This document shows, in pieces, positions 1 through 10,500 of a DNA stretch of 64,000 bases. The translations under genes were made by a program, and so were the position numbers. This DNA comes from Pohlia nutans. Lineage: Eukaryota > Streptophyta > Bryopsida > Bryales > Mniaceae. Each line of letters opens with the position of its first letter. Position 1 is the first letter of the stretch. The DNA is taken from assembly GCA_022496805.1 (NCBI GenBank), contig CM040092.1:24095649-24159648 (forward strand). Direction: 5' to 3'. Under the pieces are notes generated by a model. It worked only from the letters and a program-made list of their open reading frames with translations, was not told the DNA's origin and ran no database searches.

Positions 1-138
1 GTCACTGGTTTCCTACCATGTTCACCTCGATGAACGTTTTTCTTTTTCTTTTAGCTCGAGTCGAGTTGAAATGACTTCCATCTGATCTCAAGCAAAACTT
101 TCTCTAGTATTCACTGTGACATTGATATCAAAAACTTT
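1..138. other. Flank left of the TG...CA element
   Basis: No gene seen. The five bases before the element (134-138, ACTTT) nearly match the five after it (4506-4510, TCTTT), consistent with a decayed target duplication. Confidence 0.4.
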
Positions 139-1496
139 TGTCGTAACACGTGGTACCGGATACTCCCTTAGAGCGCACTTTTTCGTATTAAGAAAGCTCG
201 TAAAGGTGATTTCCGGGTTATCGTTCCGCGGAGATTCTGTGAAGTGGGAAGGTTCCGGAAACTGCCTCGGATTGGTGACTGATCTCTTCCGACCACCAAT
301 TAATTCCCTTTTTCCTTACTAAAACCGGATCTTCCCTACTGACTGATCCGACTATGTCTAGATCCGGTTTCTGTCCGGGTTAGAAACTTAACCAACCTGA
401 CTCTATCTGGTCTATCCCAACCACTTAATCCGGTTTAGTTTAGCCTCTGTTTTCCTTCGGAGGGTTCTCCATTTGCATTTTTAAGGGTGCTGGATTTAAA
501 GTCACATCCTCCCCTACTGTTTTACATGACCGGGGACTCACTACTTCTTACTCATCCCAACTCAACTCCCTAATCCAGGTACATTCTGTATTGCTCTTCA
601 ACTATGGATTTATCCCAAACCCAGAGCCGGTCACTCAAGCGCAACCCAGTTTCCCCTTATCTCCGAAATATTGCAATAACAGGATCAACCCGGGTGCTGG
701 CACCTCTACCGAACTACCCATCTAGGAGTTCCGAGCGAACCGGAGTACCCCCTGCTGGTCACTCAGCCAATACCCCGGATTATCTCCTGTAACTCCCTTT
801 TCTCCAAAATACTACAACGACTCGCTAACCGGAATAGACAGTACCTAGGGTGCCCGGAAGAGATGGAATTTATCACAACCCGTTTTACTCTGGCTTTCCC
901 GTATCCTGCAATCACAAGTTCAACCCGGATATTGGCACCTCTACCGAACTACCCGTCCATGAGTTTTGAGCGAACCGGAGTACCCCCTCCTGCTCACTTA
1001 GCCAATACCCTGGATTATCTCCTGCAACCGGGCATAGAAAACAACATATTCAAACGATCCTAATTCTTCCAATTCTTCTACCCGGTCTCCTAACTGACTC
1101 TTACACCAGAGCCCGGCTAATCCATCCGATTACCAAGGGACTAATTGAGTCACTGTTCCGGGCAACAACACAACCAAACACACATACACACACACCACAC
1201 ACACGAAGTGAAGAATATGCGCCTCTACTCATTTACACGGAAACACTGATACACAAAAAGACCTCAAGAATGACGAGCATCCTTGGATAAGAAGCCAACC
1301 CCAAACGCCCAGATCCGGGATATCCGCAGATCCTACATTCCCGGGATCCGGAAATCTGGGGAGCTTTCCCCACCGTTCAACTTCAATCCTAAGCCGCCAC
1401 TAGCAATAATTACAAAACCTAAAACTTTACACACAAAGTCTTCTACTCTACCTACTAACCTACTCAAAAAGAACCTACTCCAAGTGGTTAGATCTG

Positions 1497-2830
1497 CTAA
1501 ATCCGGACCACTAATCCCAGACCACCGGTGATCCCAGGCAGTGGCTCATTCTCCGTTGACTGCCCCTCCTGATCTTCTGGGATCTCTATTACGCTTGGAA
1601 CAACCGGCTCCTTCTCTGGCTCTCCTCGCTCCACTTGTTGCTCCTCGGGTGGTTCACTCCTTTGTGAACCTCCCTCTTGACAGTCCGGGTGACCTTCTGG
1701 CCCACCCTCTTGTCCCTCCTCACTGCCCGGCTGAGTACCCATCGCTTCCACGTATGCCTCCAAATTCAGGAAGTCCGAGGGGCAGACTTGTCCGGGCTTT
1801 ACCGTGTGGACTGGCTCCACATCCAGCACGGGCCCGGGAGTGTCCTCCAGTGTTGGACTCCCTGTCCTCCTCGCTCGGTTCAACACTCTTGTTTGTGGTG
1901 TCCCTGCAGACACCACGACAACACCCTGCACTTGTCCTCCGGAGCTTACCTTTTCACCCCGGATGTTAGCCTCCTTCTCTTCCGGTTCAGAAGTGGGAGG
2001 ACTAACTCCCAACAATTGCTCCGCCAATGACCGGAACTCTACCAATGCCTCCTCCACCTTGTTTGAGTAGTCCCGAACCACGTTCTTCATCTGGGTTGCT
2101 ACCTCCAACCCCCGCTGGGTGATCTTCTCATCATACAACCGGGCCTTTATCGGCACCTCACCTCCCGGTTGAAAGAGCTGCACCACCTTTGTGATGCACT
2201 GCCAGTTAGTCTCCTCCAGATCTTGGATGGTCTGCCCTTGTCTTTGAATATGTTGCTCCGCCTTTTGGAGATGGGCCTCCATCTTCTGGATGTACTCCGA
2301 CTTCCGGCGCAGCTGATCCTTCTGTTCTAACACCAGGATGGCCGCCTCATTTATCTTCCTTTCGCTCTTGTGGACCCTCTGCTCGAGCTTCCGGATCAGC
2401 CCCGGGTACTCCGTCACGTCCTTGCTCTGGAGGAGATCTCCTACCTCCCTTAGTGCAGCAAACATGGGTTGGAACTTCTCACCTACCACATCCAGGGCTA
2501 CCCGGGTCGCCAGGAGAATGTCCCCTACCGCGAGTGGAGCCTCCTGTGCCTCTCCAGATAGTCCTGCTTCCCAAACTGGCTCCTCTCTCTCGACCAGTTC
2601 CTGTGCCCTGTCTTCCTCTCGTCCGAGCGCTTCCTCGTTGTCCTCTCCACCGGCTGTCTCCTCAAAACCAGCCCTCCGGTTGTTCAAGGGAGTAGTCTTC
2701 CTCCGGGCCTGACCCTTCTTCTTGCGAGGAAGGATCTCCTGGATGTCTGGATCTTTCTGTCCTTCGGAATTGAGGATCAACTTCCTCTTCCGGTCCTTCT
2801 GCTCCTGGAGTCGCCTTTGGTACGGACCCC
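1497..2830 (-). CDS. C-terminal part of the element-encoded protein, coiled-coil, frameshifted
   Basis: The frame is open from about 2830 to the stop at 1497 but has no credible start of its own (the nominal start at 2780 is TTG). Reading upstream continues sensibly into the preceding ORF, so it is best taken as the C-terminal half of one protein split by a one-base slip. It has a basic stretch, an acidic Glu-rich stretch, then a long Gln/Glu/Lys-rich segment with heptad-like spacing (for example LEQRVHKSERKINEA and IQKMEAHLQKAEQHIQRQ), which suggests a coiled coil. The tail is rich in Glu, Pro and Gly. No enzyme motif is visible. The stop at 1497 lies about 1.36 kb from the element's left end. 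Confidence 0.5.
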
Positions 2831-4339
2831 TTCGTGCGGTTTAGCTCCTGCTGCCGGACCCTGCCTTTTCTTCCGCGTCAACTTCGACTGCGGTGATTCC
2901 TCCTCCGATGGATCTTCTTCTGGGTCCTTCCTCGGTGTTGACCTTACCTCCTGTTGAGGTCCTGCCCCACCCAGTCGGCCTACCTTCGGGTGGTCCTCTC
3001 TTCTCTTCGTCCATTCTTCCCGGACGCTGTCTCTGTTCGATCGCGGTGTCTTTGGCGGCCCCCTTTTCTCCGGTTGAGCCATCTCCCTCTCCACCGGTTG
3101 AAGTGCAGATCTTGGCCGGCTGGTCCCCGCTTCTCCTCCCGCATGTGCTGCCTTCCGCTTGGCCGAGCTCCGTTCCCCCAGAACAGGAGGATTCTCCAAC
3201 CTCCTCCTCTCCTCTCTCGAAATGCACCCGTTCTTCTCATACAGGTGGTAGAGGAATGGAGCCAGCGCACATCCCTTCTTGTTTCTGAGATTCCGGGCCA
3301 TCTTCTGGGTGTTTCGGTGAACTAGGTACGCCCAATTGATCTGCTTCCAGCGGTGCAGCGCGGATAGGATTCCCCTCGCCAGTGTGACCGTGAGGGTGGT
3401 GGGCTTCTCCGGGTTGAAGATGGGCACCACGTTCTCGAGCAGCCGCTGCTCCCGGGGATTCAGGCAAACCGTCACCTTGAATCCGTCGTGGTCCGAGAGG
3501 TAGCTGAACTGCTTCTTTACCCAATCCGTGTCGCCCTTGCCTCCCGCTTCCAAATCCTCCTCCGTATCCGGAAAGTTGTATGTGGCGCGCCAATGCTCCC
3601 GGGTCCAATTCCCATACTTTGCCCGGATGCTCGACCGAAAGGCAGCCTCCATTGCTCCGCCTCCCAATTCCGCGAGCATGTTGGCGTCCTGCACATCCCA
3701 CACCCTGCCAAACAAACCCGAGCACCCAATGGTCTTGAGGTCCTTGATCAGCTCTTCGAAGTCTCCCGCATGCATCGGAATCTCTGGGAGTATCCTCTTC
3801 TCCATTATCCTGGATCCGCCTTCCCCCCACGCCATATCTGCTGTGTCCGGATGTGCTTCTGTACTCCTCCGGGAATGGCGCGTCACTCTCTCCAGGTGCG
3901 TTCTCTCTCGCTTCCGTAATATGCGCCTGACCTCTTGGAGTCCTCTCTTGTCACGCCCCGGGTGCGCGCTCACTCCTTCCCGTAAACTCCGCCTAATTTC
4001 CTGGCGCTCACTCTCCGGATGTTCGTCCCTCTCCAACTCCGACCTCGTACTGACTTCTCTTCCCGGGCGCTCAATTTCCCTAACCCGCGGATTCTCTCTC
4101 TCTTCAACTGCTGGTCGCTCTTTGCTTTCACTCTCCGGACTTGTACTGCAGACCTTATCACTATTCGGAAATACAAATGCGTGTGTGCGAGGAGGGCTGG
4201 AGGAATCGGGGAGGAATGAATAGTGAGCCGCCCAATTTAAGGTGGCCCAATTCAAATCCCGGATCGTGGCCGCGTTCGTCCGAGGCCCGTCCTCCAATAG
4301 CTGGCTCCCAATCCGGTTTCCCATCCGGCCTGCCGCCAT
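2777..4339 (-). CDS. N-terminal part of the element-encoded protein, frameshifted
   Basis: The first ATG is at 4339, 24 bases after an in-frame TAA, and the frame stays open to TGA at 2777. The product is highly charged: an Arg/Glu/Ser-rich N-terminal third, a compact hydrophobic middle (about residues 180-370 of the ORF, including WKQINWAYLVHRNTQKMAR) and a basic low-complexity tail. No zinc knuckle, protease, RT or integrase motif is present. It may be a Gag-like or structural protein of a plant element, but I do not recognise the family. Near 2825-2845 the next reading frame takes over smoothly (GPYQRRLQEQKDRKRK). One missing G in the GGGG run would explain this, so 2777-4339 and 1497-2830 were probably one protein of about 950 residues. 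Confidence 0.55.
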   Translation of the reverse strand: MAAGRMGNRIGSQLLEDGPRTNAATIRDLNWATLNWAAHYSFLPDSSSPPRTHAFVFPNSDKVCSTSPESESKERPAVEERENPRVREIERPGREVSTRSELERDEHPESERQEIRRSLREGVSAHPGRDKRGLQEVRRILRKRERTHLERVTRHSRRSTEAHPDTADMAWGEGGSRIMEKRILPEIPMHAGDFEELIKDLKTIGCSGLFGRVWDVQDANMLAELGGGAMEAAFRSSIRAKYGNWTREHWRATYNFPDTEEDLEAGGKGDTDWVKKQFSYLSDHDGFKVTVCLNPREQRLLENVVPIFNPEKPTTLTVTLARGILSALHRWKQINWAYLVHRNTQKMARNLRNKKGCALAPFLYHLYEKNGCISREERRRLENPPVLGERSSAKRKAAHAGGEAGTSRPRSALQPVEREMAQPEKRGPPKTPRSNRDSVREEWTKRREDHPKVGRLGGAGPQQEVRSTPRKDPEEDPSEEESPQSKLTRKKRQGPAAGAKPHEGVRTKGDSRSRRTGRGS

Positions 4340-4585
4340 CCTTAATTCCGTAACGAACAATTAAGTGCGCACGAGAGCGCCACTTTCTCCCAATCAATAA
4401 AAGGGCCATCATGAACACTACTTCTCCCATTTATGGCGGTTGGGGCTACCCTATACTGCCCTAAAAACCCTAACTGCCCGGTTTTGAATAAAACGAGGTT
4501 TGACATCTTTGTAATTTAAATTCTGTACTAAAGTGACTGTAATTAGTACATATGTATCTTCTTACCGAACATTCTCTTTGCACTT

Positions 4586-4905
4586 GCACAACACGCAGGC
4601 TCTTGCAATGTACTCTATGTGCACAACAATCATCCGTCTGCTGCATTGACTTCGGCTCCTGCGTCTAGTCCTGACAATGTATCCGCTAGTGCTGAGCTGC
4701 CACAACTGAATGCTGAAGTAGGAAATGTCCCTAGAATCCCTGGATCCTCTGGTCCAGAAGGTGCTCAGGGGACATTCCAAGAGGTTGGTGTGAAAGGCCA
4801 GGACTCAAATATCCCAGATGAAGTACTCTTCCAGGTCCATATTCCTAATCCGGCCACTGTCGTTCAGGAAGATTGGTCTTCTCCAATATGCTCTTCTTCG
4901 ATTCC
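4586..4905 (+). pseudogene. Possible N-terminal exon of the NIF-like gene
   Basis: An open plus-strand stretch follows an acceptor-like site (ACGCAG at about 4600). It encodes a Ser/Pro/Ala-rich segment and ends at a possible donor (CT|GTAAAT near 4906). An acceptor at 5051-5053 (CAG) then leads in frame into the phosphatase-like exon. No domain is recognised. Linkage to the downstream exon is inferred from splice signals and spacing. Confidence 0.3.
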
Positions 4906-5053
4906 TGTAAATCATTCTAGTTGATTGATTTTTTCCCTATGATTGGATGTCTTTCACACTTTTCGAATTAGTCTTCACTACTGTCTGGGTCTCGCAAATG
5001 TGACAGTGCAGCTCAATAACTGTCTGTACATTTTCATGTCCCCTTTTGAACAG

Positions 5054-5850
5054 GGGAGAGTTATTCCTCACAGTCCAGTAAGTGCAGCTGAGGAGCCTCT
5101 AGGTCTTGTGTTCGCGTCCAGGGTGACCGGCAGGTGGCTCAATGTCATCCTAGATGTGAATGGGATCGTTTGTGTCTGTAAGGAAAGGAGATACCTGCCC
5201 AAGGACCACTAATACAACGATCTCTCGCAGCCTCACTCTGCCGTGCTCCCAGCGGTGGTAGGTCCTAAAGCTGTCTACGTTCGACCTCACTGTTTGCTCT
5301 TTCTCCGGGAGTTAGCGTTAGTCGCATACATTTCCGTATGGAGCTCCATGGCCAATTCCACCACTGGACTGATTTGCGAGTATTTATTCCAAGGCATGGA
5401 TTAGAGCCGCTAGTACAGATCTTCGGGCAGGACTTCTACGAAGTAATCAAGTGCAAGGGCATCCGAGGGAAGATAACAAATTTCAAAGTGAAGGGAACCA
5501 ACAAGGATTTGTTCGTCAAACCCCTAGACAAGTTGTTCGACAGTCCAAATTCCAAATTCAATAGTTTGAACACAATCATAGTCGACGACAGTCCTGAAAA
5601 GCATGTTCTCAATGAACCTGAGAACGTTGTTCTCCCAGAGTCGTGGTCAGAAGGCAGAGGTGGGGCCAGTGATAGATTCCTGGTAGACGGGCTCCAACCT
5701 TGGATTCAACGCCTACACAATAGCAGGGGCCAAGGGTTGTCGTCTTTTCGGAGGAATGACAACATTGGGCGTTGGATGCTCATCGAGGAGACGGATACGA
5801 CCGAATCAAGGTTGTTCAGACGCTCGGACATGGACGTCCAGCGGACGTAG
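5054..5850 (+). pseudogene. Decayed FCP1/NIF-type (HAD superfamily) phosphatase-like gene
   Basis: Family marks in order: RWLNVILDVNGIVCVC (motif-I strand, with DVNG rather than the catalytic DxDxT), an in-frame TAA at about 5210, then KAVYVRPHCLLFLREL and VWSSMANSTTGLICEYL (the RP and WSS landmarks of NIF domains). A frame change near 5390 leads to FVKPLDKLFDSPNSKFN and NTIIVDDSPEKHVLNEP (the VDDSP motif) and LPESW. FCP1/SCP-type enzymes dephosphorylate phosphoserine, for instance on the RNA polymerase II tail. Plants also have divergent LDxNG members whose substrates are less clear. The gene has at least one stop and one frameshift, so it is probably dead. Its 3' end merges into a CGGACG-rich array near 5825. 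Confidence 0.7.
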
Positions 5851-6047
5851 ACGTGCCCGTCCCAGCGTCCGATGACTTAGAGAAAAAGGGATTTTTTACC
5901 TCCAGCGGACGCGTGGCAGGTGGTTTTACCCTAGTGGGCGCCGGACAGCGATGTCGGACGGCGGTCGGCAGAATCTGACGGCCCATCGGACGGCCCATCG
6001 GACGGTGCATCGGACGGCTCATCGGACGGCCCATCGGACGGTCGAAA
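5825..6047. repeat. CGGACGG-rich array with 12-bp tandem units
   Basis: Scattered CGGACG words (from 5825) become a tidy tandem array at about 5980-6047 of 12-bp units of the form GCCCATCGGACG with small variations. Base composition is far richer in GC and CpG than the surroundings. Related patches occur at about 38976-39045, 58262-58480 and 61120-61455. Confidence 0.75.
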
Positions 6048-6450
6048 TACGAAATTTGCTAATTTTGTGTATTTATCATTTTATTGACAAAAGGATTGCT
6101 GCACTTTGAAAAATTCTTGCAGTTGGAGTTTAGGGTAATTGACATGATTGAAATTGCGTTAAAAAGCTTGTTTGATGTAGGATTATCGAGTATTTACTAC
6201 TCTTTTAAAAAAATGGTTGTTTTCGCTCTAGGTTGCTCGATAGATTGGGGCAGCCACCAAAACATGGTTTTCGGGTCATTTAGGGGGTCACTTTGCTTAA
6301 TAAATTTAATAAAAAATTCGATAGTGCAAAAAGTGCATGATGGATAATAATTCAGACGGATTTGTAGGTGTAGGGTTTAGGGTTTACTGTATATTGGTAT
6401 GGTCATTGAAAGTTTGAAATACCCATATTTTTCATTCCTGCTTTCCAATA
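6048..6450. other. AT-rich spacer, no gene seen
   Basis: No coding signal or recognised repeat, apart from a short telomere-like GGGTTTAGGGTTTA at about 6370, which is too short to mean much. Confidence 0.5.
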
Positions 6451-6691
6451 TTAATCCCTAAACGTCCCATGGGGATAGTAGATACATTTTCGTATAATTG
6501 GAATTTGCTTTCAACAAGAAGTTTTAAACTAGGATCTCAATAGCTCACTAAAATCGCATTGATCTAAAATTCAACTTCTTTGTTGAATTGAAACCCATTG
6601 AAGGTGTGGAATTGTGGATCCATTCCAAATACAAGAAATATACGTTGTATTCTACTTGCCGCAAAGGCATTTTCAGACGTTTAGGAGTTAG
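6451..6691 (+). mobile_element. TTAA-bounded MITE, family B copy 1
   Basis: Starts TTAATCCCTAAACGTCCCATGG and ends CAGACGTTTAGGAGTTAG. It aligns throughout with 9541-9774 and, inverted, with 49388-49620, all 233-241 bp. The right TTAA has drifted to TTAG. No coding capacity. Confidence 0.75.
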
Positions 6692-7044
6692 AAGATTTTC
6701 ACGGGCATTATTTTCCTCATTTATAGGCCTAGTTTGGGGTCACAAAATGTCAAAATCTAGTCTTAGAGAACTTATGTCAAAAGTACATCATGTGTATGAA
6801 TTTTATGTCCATATATTCCATATCGGCATATTGCATACCAATACATAATCAAACAAGTCAACATAACCCAAGATGATAAGACAATTGTATAATATATTAA
6901 TATGTACACATTCACATGTGTTGATATGTTTAACCCAAAACCTCAACACAAGTCCACGTGTCCTATACATTGCTACAAACTATAAGTCATAGCACAATAC
7001 AATACTATTACTACTATTCTATACAAAAAATATCTACATTTCGC
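6692..7044. other. Spacer 3' of the kinase gene
   Basis: AT-rich. It would hold the kinase 3' UTR on the minus strand. No other feature seen. Confidence 0.4.
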
Positions 7045-8240
7045 CTAATACGAAGATCTAAAATGCTCGTACGGTACTGGCCAGTTGTATGTGTCTGTGA
7101 AACGCGTCACTATGTGAGATAAACCCCCAGCTCCGTCTCGATCACTAGTGCACAATCGATCCAAGTATCCATGGAATACCTCTCCTAGTTTTTGCAGTCT
7201 AAAATGCACTGAAGTCTCTCCACGCTTCTGCAAGTTCCAGTAAGTCTCCGACATGTTGCGTTTGTTGATGCAGCTTGCAATTTTTGCAACAGCATATGCT
7301 TCAGATGTCTTCGTCAATAGAGGGATTATCTCTACATCTGCATCACGTTTATGTAAATAAGCAATGGCAGGGTCCACCCACCACCGTTCTGCAAGAGTTT
7401 TGTTCCTGTCCGCAGCACTAGTGAACGTGTACATTGACCTCATTGGCTCACTTGCGAAGGTTGTCATGCCCCAGTCACATACTCCAATGTATACACGCGA
7501 CTCATCCAAGGGAAAATGTAAAAGGATATTATCTGGAGATAAATCATTGTGGAGGTTGTTGCTCATGTGTACCTCAGACATGATAATCACAAACGCCCAC
7601 GCCAACTCCGTTCTTTTTTTACGAAACCGGGAAAGGCGGTCTGCTTTGATGACATCCTCCGGCGATAAAGGTGCATGCAACGTACGGGCATAAATATCGT
7701 CTCCATACGAATTGTCCAAATTAAGCATTTGTCGCAATGTCCCACCATTCCACCAATAGGCATATCCCTCGTATTTGTGGGCATGAATAGCCACGTACCG
7801 TATAACACCCGGATGTCCAATCCTCACCGCCATTGATTCATTTTGATGTTCCAACTTTGCTAGATCTGGTCTTGTCGCGTGTTGATTTGAAAGTTTAGCT
7901 GCAAACTCCCAATGACGTTCAATCTCTGGAGCGCCTTCTATCTGGACCCTCTTGATGGTTGCATATCCACCCTTGAGTACCCGGCATTCCAATTCGAAGA
8001 CCGTAGCTGTCTCTGGCAATGCTACCAATTGCTGCCTCCTTAACCCTTGCTCGAATGTTCCGGCAGGATGTTGCATCCAATGTATCAAATCTTTGCGCTT
8101 GTATTTGTTAGCAAATGGTCTCATCAACCCAACGAATAAATCGACTTTCAAGATCACTTGCTCATAAAAAGTCTCATCTCCATCTCGATGGTCTTTGCCG
8201 TATTTAGTTAATACGTTTTTAGCATTCCACAAAGAATCAT
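7045..8240 (-). pseudogene. Protein kinase, C-terminal part, interrupted by the CACTA element
   Basis: This is the catalytic portion of a eukaryotic-type protein kinase. Counting from the first residue after the insertion (TTG at 8232): a nucleotide-loop-like segment RVLKGGYATIKRVQI (candidate Lys at 94), a catalytic loop HNDLSPDNILLHF at 228 (HND replaces the usual HRD), CDWG at 252 (DWG replaces DFG), and a C-lobe with KTSEAYAVAKI. Lys, catalytic Asp, Asn and metal-binding Asp are all present, so it need not be a pseudokinase. It has no ATG near its 5' edge because the edge is the transposon insertion site (CAT target duplication, 8238-8240). The missing first 104 codons are at 57819-58131. 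Phase matches exactly across the gap, giving a single-exon 501-residue protein. Apart from the insertion I see no lesion. Substrate unknown. Confidence 0.85.
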
Positions 8241-8380
8241 CACTACTAGAAAAATTGCGACCGATTCAACAGATTTGTAACAGAAAAGTGTTGCGCACTT
8301 CTGTTAAATCGGTCGCGTTGAGGGGGACATCCTACAACAAGAATCTGTTGCGTGGCTCTGTTGAAACGGTCACTCCCTAG
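8241..8380 (+). repeat. CACTA left terminal and subterminal repeats
   Basis: The TIR starts CACTACTAGAAAA. Subterminal motifs follow in both orientations: CAACAGATTTGTAACAGAA, TTCTGTTAAATCGGTC and CTGTTGAAACGGTC. In CACTA elements such short repeats are the binding sites of TnpA. Confidence 0.85.
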
Positions 8381-9540
8381 ATCTTCAACATGCCGTGTGG
8401 CACGCCAACTAAGCCATAACTTCAGCATAAAAATATGAGGTGGCACCGATCAAAATGGTGAGAAAATATTCCAGGACCCACTTTCTTTTATTACCTTTGT
8501 TCGCTTTTGATTTTTACAGTTATCTTTGTGATCACCCTCGCAGTTTACTGTCATAGCAATATGCATGAATTTTTACATAGGGGTTAATTCTAAATTTAGG
8601 GTCACCTACTTAAAGGTCAATTCCGTCTTCCTTCTTTTGAGGATGTACATCATGCGTGAGGGTGTTTTCAATTGGACGTGCGGTAAATCAGAACTGTAGC
8701 TTCATTAGCATTTTGAGCGTACTTGTCAGTATATGACTGGTCCAGTAAATAATTTTCTTTATTCACGGTAGTTTAGGAGATTCAATAGTACATGACATGC
8801 GATAATCTACACCCTACAAAGACTCTACAATCCACTGGATCAGGTGGAATTTAATAGACCCAATCACAGAAGCCCTAATAGCTGAATCTAAGCCGTAAAC
8901 TCTCATACTCATCAACGGGCTGCATTTAACATAAAGTATGACGGGCCCACTATTGAGGTCTTCATAATTCAGGCCATCAATTCCATTTAGCCTGTTTTGG
9001 CTAGGACTTTCCTATCTTACTGTCTGTGAATTCAAGGACGTTCCTACTGCCAAATTTTTGTTCTCCAGACTGCATATTCAGAGCTACTCCTTCATTCTAT
9101 ATCGGTGGTCGTTGGTTCTCTCTTGAACTTGGGCTTCGCAATGGTCGTCCATGTCTCCAGCACAGGACGTTTTCCGGATTTAATTTCGTAGCCTTTGTCC
9201 TTGTTTGATTTGGAACCGCAGCCAATACAACCCACCAATATGGAACTATAAAGCATGGAAACTTACTTCGGTAATATATCTTCAGTGGAGAGTAGTCGAC
9301 CTGTGCAGACAACGCTATGATTCTACGGCTACTGCATCCCATCCATCTTCATGAACACTCACACTTCAAAAGAGTCACAGCTCTCCGCCATGTATCTTTC
9401 TTTTTGCACCTGACTTCCTAGCCCTACGGCATGTGCTGGCAAGTTGGACATACCCAAATTTTCAACACCATTATTCAATCAGTGCGCCTTGACATACACT
9501 TTGTAGAAGGTAGTATGGTTCTACTGTTGTGTCATTGACA
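8381..9540. other. Left-arm spacer, no gene seen
   Basis: Only short shadow ORFs. No recognised repeat or domain. It may hold 3' noncoding sequence of the minus-strand TnpA unit. Confidence 0.4.
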
Positions 9541-9774
9541 TTAACCCTTACACGTCCAATGGGGATAGTATATACATTGTCGTATAGTTAAGATTTTACT
9601 ATCAATAAGAAACTCTAAATTGGGATCTTAATAGCTCACTAAAACCGCATTCATTAAAATTTTAACTTCTCTTTTGAACTCTAACTCATTAAAGGTATGG
9701 ATTCATTCCAAATACAACCAAAATACATTGTATTCTACTAGTCGCAACGGCACGTTCAGACCTTTAGGGGTTAA
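9541..9774 (+). mobile_element. TTAA-bounded MITE, family B copy 2
   Basis: Starts TTAACCCTTACACGTCCAATG and ends GACCTTTAGGGGTTAA. It is 234 bp, the best-preserved family B copy, with intact TTAA on both sides. Confidence 0.8.
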
Positions 9775-10500
9775 CTACATTGAAATAATTATAACCTCCT
9801 GCACTGTTTACGGATTTTTTGTGTCTTTTGTGTATGGGATACCTATACATAACAAAATTACAGAATACGGTATGCAATCATCTCATGCACAGTTTGGTTT
9901 TCATGTGAAGGGTTAACACTTCTAGAGAGGGTTATACTTACCTCGTTAAATACTTTTCCTTCTCCACGCCCTCCAAATCCTGTGCATTTTGTAGTCCTCC
10001 TATACACGTCACCAACACACAATTACAATCATTACATTCTTGAACCTTCAAACAATCATTAACTCAGATGCTTTAAAGATCCGTCCATTTACCTTTTGCA
10101 CATCATACTAAAAGGTCCTTCCATCACAGAACATTTTGTAGTCTTCAACACGGGTTCTTTTTTGTTTCATCCACCTTAATTTCTAGAGTGAGTACTGATT
10201 TGTATTTGAATGGACTATTGAATCAAATAAATAATTATAGAACACTATTGAATGTGAATGACAAGTGCTTTCAGTTCCCATGCACCATGGTTGATTGCTC
10301 TTGCTTAATGCAACATGTCTTTGTAGCTACTGATGTGATGAGGAATATCCCAGATCATTTCATTCGTGGGATGTAATGATGTGGGATATTCCTCATTACA
10401 TCAGTCAAATAAAGGCAGCAGTAACCAAGGCTACTGAATCTTATGCACATTTCAATAATGTCGAAGAGAGACTGCCCTACGTATTATACAGAAGACTTCT
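9775..10500. other. Spacer, with a short inverted repeat
   Basis: No gene seen. Around 10321-10405 the stretch CTGATGTGATGAGGAATATCCCA is mirrored by TGGGATATTCCTCATTACATCAG, a hairpin of about 24-bp arms. Confidence 0.4.

Larger units (their letters stand above)
139..4505. mobile_element. 4.37-kb TG...CA element (solo-LTR-like or non-autonomous element with a coding region)
   Basis: The element starts TGTCGTAACACG and ends TTTGACA, so its termini are short inverted repeats (TGTC/GACA) as in LTRs. Flanks ACTTT and TCTTT differ by one base. The left boundary is set by comparison with a second copy at 62769, where homology begins at the same TG and the flanks are unrelated. No primer-binding site follows the right end and no polypurine tract precedes the second copy, so I do not read 139 and 62769 as the two LTRs of one element. 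A CA-rich microsatellite lies near 1175-1205. The body is rich in CCGG words and carries a long minus-strand ORF. It could be a solo long LTR with coding capacity or a complete non-autonomous element. Confidence 0.6.

Noticed and set aside
1541..4223. Plus-strand ORFs of 120-230 residues across the element
   Set aside because: Shadows of the long minus-strand ORF; Pro/Ser-rich as expected for antisense of Glu/Arg-rich coding.
6365..6385. Telomere repeat
   Set aside because: Only two or three imperfect TTTAGGG units; too short for an interstitial telomere.
9771..9915. A 145-bp TTAA element after family B copy 2
   Set aside because: It has TTAA at both ends and AGGGTTAA at the right, but no matching left terminus and no second copy.
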